DNA of 64,000 nt from Nageia nagi (lineage: Eukaryota > Pinophyta): positions 59,148,001-59,212,000 of the forward strand of contig JBITNC010000001.1 in NCBI GenBank assembly GCA_050084985.1, written 5' to 3'. Positions 28,416 through 39,000 of this stretch are shown in pieces (positions within the stretch are counted from its first letter, which is position 1; every line of letters starts with the position of its first letter). Below the pieces are notes generated by a model. It was not told the DNA's origin. It ran no database searches and worked only from the letters and a program-made list of their open reading frames with translations. A program made the translations under genes and the position numbers.

Positions 28416-29616
28416 TTCACAATTGTTATAACATTAGATAGGTATTTAGACAAGAGGAGAGAGTGAAGATCAAAAAATATTTTGTCAACTTATAATAAAT
28501 CTAAGAGATACAAATCCAACTGAAGATGATAGGAAATTATTGATGACAAGAATAAATTTGAATCTAAATCCATCTACAAGGGATGAATTTGATCAGAATA
28601 TTCATCTATTTGCAACTAATAAAAATGTGCTTCATCATAACAGGTATGGATTTAGTTTTAATACATTCAATATTTTAAAAATTGAAGTACTTGTCAAATT
28701 TTAATATAACATTAATCTATTTCTAACTAATGAAATGTGTTTGATCATAATAGGTTACAACTACTCAAGTTCAAATTTTTCTATAGCACATAGTATTGCA
28801 ACAAAATCAGGGAGCACATAGTGAAGAACTTGAAATTGAGTTATTAATTACAAAGAATGCAAGAGTTATGCTAGCATCCAACTTATGGATAGAAGTTATA
28901 CTTGTTAGCATTGGGATATGTTAGAAAATTATCTACAAACTAGGGAATTATTCTCCACATGATCTACCAATATATTTTATGGTAGAATTCAATCATTTTA
29001 AAGGATGCTCACTTGAAAGTAAAGTTGTTCCAATTATACCAATAGAATGGGTTAAAACACATCAACTTCCATTATGATTAGCTTGGGGCTTGACAATACA
29101 TTAATCGCAAGTTTTGACATTTAATAAAGCAACAATAGATAATGGAGAAAGGGAAAGACAAGGTCTAACATTTGTTGTTGTCTCTTGCATCAAAGCATTG
29201 AATGAACTTAGAATTTTAGTGCCATTTCCATATGATCATATGCAAAATTGAAATCAGGAAAAGGAGATGCGCAAAGGATAGTTGAAGAAGAATGAGTCAA
29301 GTCTTTGGAATAGCCAATATTCAATATTACTTTGATTATTTTTTTCTTTTGTATGAATTTTACTCAATATTATTATCAATGGCTTTTTATGTATGAGTCA
29401 TATTCATTTGTTAAAATATGGTTTTAAAATAATTTTGGTAATGTATCTTTAAAAAATTATGCAAACATGTTGGTTGAATGTAGTAGAATGTTGCAAATAT
29501 TTTTAATGGATTGCAATGATAATTTATTTTTTGATGAATTTTTATGTATCTTTTTATATTACAATCCAATAATCACACAAGCTTTGATAAAACCCCTTAT
29601 ATAACAAAAAACAATA

Positions 29617-29695
29617 AGAGATATCATTCTAGAGGCACCTATCTCATTTCTTAGTATTGCTATATCCAAGATAGACCCTCGGGAATGATATCTCT
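29617..29695. repeat. Perfect 13-bp inverted repeat, extended hairpin
   Basis: AGAGATATCATTC (29617-29629) is perfectly complementary to GAATGATATCTCT (29683-29695). Inside it, GAGG pairs with CCTC and CTATCT with AGATAG, so the stem could extend to about 28 bases per arm with mismatches. It lies between the Helitron and the TPL-like gene. It could be a MITE relic or a small-RNA hairpin. The sequence alone does not decide. Confidence 0.6.
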
Positions 29696-29788
29696 CTGCA
29701 TTTTTTAATATATAAAGATTATTTCAAAAATAGTTTATAGTAATACTTATAATTTAATATTATTAAAATTCTTCCATATAAAAATCAC

Positions 29789-29795
<7 letters not shown>

Positions 29796-29832
<37 letters not shown>
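29796..29832. repeat. (TA)n microsatellite
   Basis: A TA-dinucleotide run with one AA interruption near its start. It lies about 0.9 kb before the TPL-like start codon. Confidence 0.9.
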
Positions 29833-29836
<4 letters not shown>

Positions 29837-29919
29837 CAAAATTTAAACTATATTTGAAAAAAAAATCAATTAAAAATAAATATTTTATTAATATAATATA
29901 TTTTATTGAAACCCTTAGG

Positions 29920-30762
29920 TTTGAGTTTAGATGGCCGAGTCTCTCCGCTTACTTCCATTCCGACTAGAGAAACCTAATTAATAATCCTACATAACAAATA
30001 CAAAGCTTTATGCCGATCCACGCAATCCCCGAAATCAACGGGTATCAAAAGAACAAAACTTAAATATGTAATAACAAATACTTTTCAACAAATATCATTT
30101 GGTTGTTTATAGAAATTGTGTCTCGAGATGATCCAATTATTTCGAATTTCGACGCGACAATGAAGGAATTGAAATTCAATAGAAGCAGGTGTTTTTCAAT
30201 CCATTTATATACAAAGACACTAAATAAGCACTTATCCAATTCACCTTATCTAGAGTGGGCTCTAGACACATTGATTGATATTGCTAGCTTGTTTACCGTC
30301 TGGTTGTGACAGAAAATTTCAGATATCAATTGTATCCGTCTAATTCTGCATGAATTAGAACCGTGTTGCCAGAGACGTTTTCTAGCCGCACACTTTTGAC
30401 AAAAAGAAGATCTACAGACAGGTAAGTAGTTTTCTTCATCATATTACAAATAAAATTGCGGATGTTATTCCACTATCGGAACTGTTCGACATCAATGTTA
30501 TAGGATTTGAGGATAAAATATGTTGTGGGTGTGGTTTCAACAGTTTAGATCTCACCGGGTAGTGCTTTTTTTAATCCTTTCGAAAACAAAAATTAAAATA
30601 GTTACATTGGATCTTCATTTCTCTTCCATTATGTTTAATATGCTTTGTAATTGGAGTATTATAGCCATTGGAATTATTAGACTCATTAAACAGAAGGAAG
30701 GAGTGGAATAGGAATAATGAGCATTGATCCCTTTGGTGTTGGATCGTTAGAGATTGATCCCA
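29920..30762 (+). promoter_or_regulatory. Probable promoter and 5' leader of TPL-like gene
   Basis: GC content rises from about 29920 relative to the Helitron side. A good donor (ACAG followed by GTAAGTAG) at 30421 and possible acceptors such as TTAAACAG near 30691 suggest a spliced 5' UTR, which is usual in TPL genes. An in-frame stop (TAG, 30748-30750) lies shortly before the chosen ATG and closes the frame upstream. The short open frames here (30103-30309, 30520-30711) have no recognisable domain. The transcription start cannot be placed. Confidence 0.4.
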
Positions 30763-33097
30763 ATGGAAAAGTATGGATCCTTGAATAAGGATTTTTTGCA
30801 CATCATCCATCAATTTCTAATTGAGGAGAATTATATGAAAACTGCCCACCAGTAAGTGTGTTAATGCAAGTCTCATAACCTTGAATTTTTTTTATTTTTA
30901 TTTTTTTCCTTGGTGATTTTGATATGATTCTGTGTTGAACTGACTAGATTTGAGCAAGAAACTGGCTGCTACTTCAGCATTGACTACTTAGAGAAGCAAG
31001 TTATGCAAGGAAATTGGCATGAGGTTGAGAATTATGTATCTGGTTTCATAAAACTGTATGAGAATCAACAGTCGTTAAAATTTTTCTTTTTAATCAGAAA
31101 ACAGAAGTATCTTGAGGCCCTGGACAAGTAAGCTTTTCCTTTTTGCTTTATTAGAATTTCACATAATGTCTTTTCTCAAATAGAATTTGATTTATCTTTA
31201 TATTTGATTGTTGTTTGGGCTACCTACTTGCTTAAATATTATAATATTATATTCGATGCACTTGGCACAGGATATAGAATTTAACTTTATGGAATCTTAT
31301 GTTTTTCAGAATCATTGCGTGTCGGATTTAATCCTCCTTGCATTATGCATATTCACTTATATTATCTATAGGACTGAACTTGATATTTATTTTGCTTCAA
31401 TGAGATGGTTTTTCAGACATTCAGAGACTTTTTTGTAGCTTATATTTAGCATCACATTTTAGCTACCAGAAATAGCCCATGAACAAGATAGTTTCTAGAT
31501 TAATTGATAGTTTCTGTGTACTATTGTACTTCTCCAGGAAAGACCATTCTAAAGCTTTAGAGATTCTTGTCAAGGATTTGCAAGTGTTCTCTCCTTTCGA
31601 TCCAATTATTTACAGAGAGATGACACAGTTACTTGCTCTGGAAGACTTCAGGTAATTTTCAGATCTATTGTCGATTTTGATAGCTTCACAACTCTCTTTT
31701 CTTTTCAACTCTAAATTCTAATATATTAGTTTCGTATATGTAGGGAAAATGAGAAACTTTCTTCACATCCCTCAGACACACAAAATGCAAGGTGGAATAC
31801 AATGAAAGAATTGAAACTTTTGATTGAACATATTCCGATAATAAAGCAGAAGATGAATTATCCACAATTCATGGAATCTCGTCTCAGAAAACTCATAAAT
31901 CAAAGGTCGTACTCATCTCATTTTCTCATTAGTATTTGTTTTAGTTGTAAAATAGAATTTATATTACTTTGTGTGAATGCAAAATTAATATATTTTTGGC
32001 TTTTCAGTTGTAATGATTTTTTAACCACATTTTAATAGTACATATGCAATTGTGTTTCAAAATGAAAAAAACAGTAGTTATATACAACCATGAATAATTT
32101 TATAGAGTCATGCATAACTTTAGAAACATCGTCTACTATTGTCATCATATCAAGTAAGAAGGTCTAAGGTGATCCATAACATGTTATATCACCTTATTTA
32201 AATTTTAGAGGTCAACTAACCAATGCATCTACCACTTTGATTTACTCAACAAGAGAAAGATCCAATGTTCGTTATCTGTATGTGCCGATCTTTTTACCTA
32301 TTTTCCAATCTCATTCGCATTTGTTGATCAGTTTCTTCTTTATAAGTTGTATTTCATAAGCATATCAATGTATCTACCACTTTGATGTATTTAAAAGAAA
32401 CAGATCAAATCTTTGTTGTCTATATTTGTGATCTTTCTACCTATTTTTCAGTCTCATTGGCATTTGTTGATCACTTCATCTTATTTATATGTATTGTTGA
32501 TAAGTTTTTTTTGATAAATATATCTAAGAATAAGATACACTAATTGTTTATAAGTCCTCAAATGTTTTCAACACATTTGTTGCTGTTAGGATTTTTTCAA
32601 AACAGTAGAAATGAAATTTTATACAGGTAACAGTTGTAATTGTATTAGAGTTATATGACAAAGACTGTTATAAAATAATCGCAATTATGAACTCCATATC
32701 TATCTGGAAAACAAATTTCAAAGTCCCTTAGGTTCAAAAATATATCATTAAAGATTGGTAGAGAGAACGCATAGAAGAGCAAATTAATTGTATATTCATA
32801 GGTCAAATTTTATTTTGCATTTGTCATGCTTTAAAACAATTTTTCAGACATTGCGAATGTAGTATAAATTCAGTCCATATTCTCATATTTTTTATCACTA
32901 ATTCATATATGCAACCTTTTCTCTTCAGTTTAAACTGGCAACATCAGCGTTGCAAAGATGCTATGTCTGAGGCCAAAACCTTGTTTGTTGACCACACGTG
33001 CTCATCTTCTTGTGAATTGAAATCTCCTCCTACAAACAATTATCTTTCGGGGCTGATTCCTAAAGTGGCACCTCTTACTTCTACTACTGCAAATGTT
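30763..33097 (+). other. Exons 1-5: LisH-CTLH tetramer and EAR-binding module
   Basis: Exon 1 reads [20 protein letters not shown] (LisH). Exon 2 holds the [26 protein letters not shown] and [15 protein letters not shown] blocks (CTLH). Exons 3-4 continue with [12 protein letters not shown] and [14 protein letters not shown]. Exon 5 reads SLNWQHQRC and KTLFVDHTC, hallmarks of the TPL CRA end. Of residues reported to line the EAR groove of TPL (TPL numbering, from memory), K71, F74, K78, F104, L130 and L150 are kept. R67 is Q and L111 is I. EAR binding is therefore plausible but may differ in partner choice. Confidence 0.85.
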
Positions 33098-36000
33098 GTA
33101 AGTTATATTACGTGTTTGGTTTTTTCTTGCTTCATCTTTAAACATTTGGTAATCAAATTTATTTAACTATGCTTTCTTCTGATTGCAGTCATTTAATCCT
33201 AGGAATGATTCCACAACTAGTTTTGCTGGTTGGATGCTAAAACCTAATCCTTCCACACCACATGCTGGAGTTCCTACCGGAACAATTGCTCAATTGGCAC
33301 CTTCAATTTCACGTAAGCTTTGCCATAATCTGTCAAATTCAGGTTCTTTTAAAAAGCATTCTTCACCATATTTGATAGTGTGTGGGGCATTGGTTTACTA
33401 ATAATAACTCTATTTGAAATATCTGACTTCTAATTTTTAACTGAAGTTGAAAGTTGAAATGAAGAAATAAGTAAATCTAATTTCTTAAATGTTTTTGTTC
33501 ATAATTGTTCAGCCTTTTCCCTTAAATCTAGAAGTTCTCCTGCAACTAGCATTGGAATGGATCAGTTTGCAGACTCTGAACACATTATGACACATTCTAG
33601 AAGTGCTCAGGTTGATGAGGTGCAGATTATTGTTTATTACATATGTTATTATGGTGATATTTTAAACTTTTTCCTGCATTCAAATTGTTGACATTGACAT
33701 CTTTCGGAAGCTGAGATAAAGGAAACACTAACAACTTCCAACAGAGTGCATTTTTAACATTCGGAATATAAGAATCATTTATCTATTTAACTTCCAATTC
33801 CAAAAAGTAATTTTCAGCATTGAAAAGTGTTAGATAAATGTTTGATGATAACTAAGAGGCTGCGTAAATTGAATTTTTGTATGTTCTCTCTTCACTTATC
33901 TTTTGCATCTATAGTGAACCTTTTCCTTAATTTTTTCTTCACAAAATAAAGTTTAGCTTAATATCAAGTGAATATGCTTTCAATGAATATGAAAAGAGTG
34001 AAGTCGATAAAGATTCTTTATTGGACTATGATCAAAATAAAATGCGAGGATGTCTTTTAGATCTTTAAGACTTCTGAAAACTGCATAGTAAACGTTTTTT
34101 AAAGAAAAATATATAAGAGAAAGTGATACGAATGAAACATTAGTGTTGTTTTACAGTTTTGGAAGACAGCCCAGACTATGCATTTATCATGCTTATACAC
34201 CTAAAACATGCAAAAATTTTAACTCAATTATATCTAAAATGCAGGCTTCCATTGCAATCAATTCTGCTGCTGGTGTAAAATCAACTTCTCCTCTTGTTGT
34301 GGCTACTCCACGACTAGAAGGGATTCTACAGAAAGTATCTACGGTTAGTCGCTTAACATAAGCAGTGTTATGTTTGAGATTTTGCAAAAATTTGTAGTGT
34401 AGACAAAAAGGGATCCATTAGTAATACTATTGTAATCAATTGTCCATTTTTTTTTATAACTGTTTGTGCTGAACATAAAGTTTCATGTGGACACTAACTA
34501 ATAATTTACTAAAAACACAATTACAGATGGATGTTGATGTCAAACAACAAACAGCATATGCTAGGAACCGATTATTTGCAGATATGTCAAACCCAATCAA
34601 TTATAGGGTTGTTCACCTACCAGATTCAACTTCATTGGGAAAGGCAAGATCTTGGTGTATCCTGGTTATCTTGATTAAAAATATTAATGTTAAAAGCACA
34701 ATTTTCTAGCACATTCCATATGTTGTATTGTACAGGTTGTTCGACTGGCGTATACAAAATTGGGTAAGGGTGTAATAGCTTTTGGCTCTAATACTTGTCA
34801 TATGCTTTGGAAATGGAATTCTGATGAGCAGAATCCTTCTGGAAAGGTATTCATTCTACTAAATACATCTTGGAGGTTTAACCAAAAAACAAAATCATGT
34901 TGATAAAATGAAGCATTTATTTCTTTCTCATTATCAAAAAAATCCGTTTATAGGCAACTACATATGTTCCACCTCAGTTGATCAAAGCATCTTCTGGACA
35001 CACCATGGATAATGACACAACAGAAAGAGATCTACATGAAGTGTTCCCATGCATGGTTCTGTCACATAGTGGTTCATACTTGATCTCTGCATCTGGTGGG
35101 AAGGGGACCTTATTCAACACTATGGAGTTTAAGGTGATTGATTTTCAAAATGACTCTTTTAATTTTGATTTTTTATGCTTCACACATTCTATCACCCTAG
35201 TCCCTGTTTTTTTTTTTTTTTTCAAATCATTTTCGCTAGTAGAAAACATGGTAAACTTGAGAAAACATCTATCTAAATTATAACAATCCTCAAAACAGTG
35301 GGCGAAATATTCTGTAGCATAAATTAGTAAATTACTTAGGGATTCACATTAATAATCACTTTAAAGGTTTTCTTAGAATTCATGATTTCTTAGAACATCA
35401 ATTTTAGTGCAGGTCTTGGCAACTTTTGATCATCTACGTTCAACAACGACATCTCTAGCTTTGGATCCTCGCAATAATAATTTTCTTGCTGTTGGAACGG
35501 AGGATGCAACAATTCAAATATATAATGTAAAGGAAGATAAGGTAATTCAGATTTTATTTTGGTCCTGTTTATTTTTATTGCTGTTGCTACTAACCATGTC
35601 ATACAGACTGAGTTTTTAGAAGCTGGCAATTGCTACTGATTCAATGCAAATAGCCCAGACATCTGGGTTCCTTGATTTCAATTTAGATTTTTCACCGTCA
35701 GTGAGACTTTCTCTACTAGTGAGGCACATAGTATGGCTGCAGTAACTACCAAAGAAGTAATGATAGTGCACCATGTAGGGCAGATACACTAGGTTGACCT
35801 ACTTACATATCTTTATATATACAAGTTTTGTTAAAAATAAAAAATCTGCTTTATGGTATTGTTTTTTAAAGGATCATTCTAAGGTCCATCACTTTGGTTA
35901 AATTTAGGGTCCACTACTGCTGTGACGTTTTTGGTAGAAGTATCTAATCTTTTTCTTTGGGGCTATAAAAATGTATGTCTTTTCTCAGCTGTCTAATGCA

Positions 36001-39000
36001 GTTGAACAAGAATTTGATTTGGGCTTTGTGCAATTTTGTTTCATTTTGAATTTGTTTCGTTTGCACTCCTCTATTTTGTTATTTGCTTTGTCTCAATTTT
36101 CTCTATCCTATTTATTTCTTCTTTCATTTCCATCAATTTTGATGGAATGAATTAAAAAATCACAAATTTTACTCTTATTTTCCAAACTTAACATACAAGT
36201 GAAGCTTGTTTGTTTCCTCTAGAATATAATAATTTAATTTGGTTTTCAATATGACTGTGTATGCCATACATATATGGTTACTTGGTTATTCCATTCAATT
36301 ATAATATTCTTGGACAATCTGAAGACGTAACGTTTATTTGTTTTAGCTTTGTCTGTTGGAACTTGAAGAAGCAAACACATTCAGTTTGAACCAATTCCAA
36401 GTCTCAACATTATATTATTGAAGATTTTGAAAAGAAGAGAACAAATAATGTTTATAGCCAGAGCACACGCACAACGAGTCTAACTATAGTAGAATAAACA
36501 GCGAAATAAATTTGGAGCTTAAAATATATGTATTGTAGAGAAGTAAAAATTTTACAAAGCTCTCTTGGTGCTAAGAAGAAAACATACATGGTTCTTTAAT
36601 TTGCTCCCCCATCATCCTTTTAAATTATGCATAGGCTATCTATACTTATAATAAGATAAAATATTATATGTCTTCTACTTGGTTAAAATACAATTTAATG
36701 CAATATAACTCGATGCATGCATTTTGTCATCCTTTCTATAAATAGTAGAAGAAACCCATGCTCTTGTATGCATGATGTCTGAAACACATTAATTGGTTGC
36801 AAAAGGTAGATCAACCATTTTTCTACAAAAATGTTAATACCAGTGTTTAGAAACTAGTGTCAATGGTTGAGCATTTAGTTCTAGGATGGAAATCCTTTAG
36901 ACAAACATTTTTAGAGTGTTAATTTTGGTTCTAAAGAAAGAGGGATGTCATAGTGTAATAAGACCTAGGATTCAGGATCTAAAATGGTGACATCACTCAT
37001 CAAAAATGGTAGATACAACAATACTCATAGCTTAGAAGGAAAAAAATAGTTCACAAGGTTTGTTACTACTCAGAAGATATAGAGCCCAAAAAAGATGTTT
37101 TAGAACCTAGGGTTTGCTAAAGCCTAGAGTCACCAAAGAATTCCCAAAGAATTAATGCTTGGAGAAGATGCAGTAATAACAATGCTTGAAAAACAAATCT
37201 TAGATGTGCAAGAAATAGTGCCTAGAGTGTGAGAGGCCAATAGCATGTGGGACCCAAAAGACCTACAAATACAATATTGTCTACAGAGGAGAAATAACAT
37301 CTAAATATAAAGCCCATAACACTCAGGAGTGGAATAACACCTAGGAGTGGAAATTAAGATTTTTCAATCACCCCCTTAATCTCCATGACAAAATGAGAAG
37401 ATTTTCTTTGTTGGAAAAAAAACACAAATGCAAAGAAAACAAATTTAAAAACATATTCAATATATACAGAGTCTGGCTAGTATCCTATGCTAGTCAAGGA
37501 ATACCAACATTTGCCCCTAAAATATCTAAGGTCTAGATTCCAAGTTGGCTTTGAAGGTAGTAGAAATGATCCTTGGGTAATGGCTTTGTAAAGATGTTTG
37601 CAATTTGAGCATCAATAGGACAATGGTGAAATTGAACAAAGCCATCTTCAATCAAATCTCTCATAAAATGGTGGTGTATATCAATGTGCTTTTTCTTGTA
37701 ATGAATTACAGGGTTCTTGGTCATGGCAATCATGCTAAGAATTTCATAATACACAGAAATGTGGAGCTCAATATCCATGTCCAAGTCTTCAAATATATGG
37801 GAAAGCCAAATGACATGTGTGCAAGTGATAGAGGTAGCAATATACTCAGCTTCTACTAATGGAAGTGCAACAGTGGGTTGCTTCTTACTGCTCCATGAGA
37901 CCAAAGATTCTCTAAAGAAGAATCCATAACCTGACATGCTCTTCTATTCATCAAGATATTCATCCCAATCAACATCTATATAGGCCTATAAAATTGCTTG
38001 GTTTGATGACTTATACCAAACCCATATTGATAGGTGCCACTCACATAGTGCAGGATCTGATTGGTTGCAATCCAATGCATCTAATTGGGTGAGTGCATGA
38101 ATTGGGCTACTTTGCTAATAGCAAACATGATGTTCGATTTGGTAGCAATAAATACATAAGGCTACCAATCAAGGATCGGTACATAGTGGCATCAACATGT
38201 GGAGAGAAGTCTTCCTCCAACATCTTGGCTCTGATAATGGCTAGTGTATCAACAAGGTTGCATCTTTGCATCTTGAAGTTGGCCAACAGATCTTCACATA
38301 TTTGGAATGAGTGATCAAAATATCACTGGAGGATTGCTTAACTTATAGACCAAGAAAATAATTCATATCTCCAAGATCACTCATTTCAAATTCATTGATC
38401 ATTGTATTCTTAAATTGAACTATCATAGCATCCAAGATGCTAGTAAAAATAATATCATTAACATACAAGCATAGACTAAAGAAGTTTTTACCTTCAACTT
38501 TTGTGTACAATGTGCTTTCTATTGAGCATCATTGATAACTATTTTTCTAAAGATAACCATCAATCTTTACGTACAATGTTCAAGATGCTTATTTAAGGCC
38601 ATAAAGAGCCTTTTTGAGTTTATACACCTTGTGTGCTTGATCAAGAATAATAAATCCTTTAGGCTAATTAACATAAACAACCTCCTTTAAATATGTATTA
38701 AGGAAAGTAGATTTGACATCCATCTAATAGACTGCCAATACAAAATGAGAGGGAAGTGCAAGTAGAGATCTCACAGTCTCTAGCTTAGCCACTGGGACAA
38801 AGGTCTCATCATAATCTAACCCTTCCTTCTGAGCATATCCTTTGGTAACTAGATGGACTTTGCATTTTTCAATACTCCTATCAAGATTATGTGTTAATTT
38901 ATAAATCCACTTGACACCAATCAACTTTGCCTTTGGGAGAAGGCATAAGCTCTTAAATATCATTATTATGGATTTGATCAATCTCATCCTCCATGAATTT

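Larger units (their letters stand above)
23270..29330 (+). mobile_element. Degenerate autonomous Helitron (Rep/helicase)
   Basis: The pieces follow the order of a Helitron RepHel protein, all on the + strand and separated by stops and frameshifts. First comes a charged R/Q/E-rich leader (about 23270-23560). Next is the Rep N-terminal region at about 24159-24306, reading TRGQYKYKGHIISFL, then 24375-24641, then about 25077-25130 (FFTLSATNMYWP). The Rep HUH signature GSPHVHGFLW is at about 25313. Helicase pieces follow: a broken P-loop near 26960, GVATFNIGATTIHGAL at about 27055, and VGDLG then LPPI near 27310. C-terminal motifs are at 28420-28640 and 28850-29330 (NARVMLASNLW, LAWGLTIH). The Walker B acidic residues appear lost. 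About 1 kb of unrelated DNA interrupts it at roughly 27395-28415. I could not identify the 5' TC or 3' CTRR ends. Confidence 0.85.

Noticed and set aside
29617-29710. Hairpin as the 3' end of the Helitron
   Set aside because: Helitron 3' ends have a short hairpin a few bases before CTRR. Here the loop is over 50 bases and no CTRR follows directly.
34485-34709. Open frame spanning exon 9 and its flanks
   Set aside because: Residues before 34527 and after 34643 do not match TPL, and an acceptor (TTACAG) and a GC donor bound the conserved part.
35407-35619. Open frame running past exon 12 into the intron
   Set aside because: A strong GTAATT donor follows GATAAG at 35541, and the next conserved WD40 blade resumes in phase at 42465. 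The extra residues are intron read-through.
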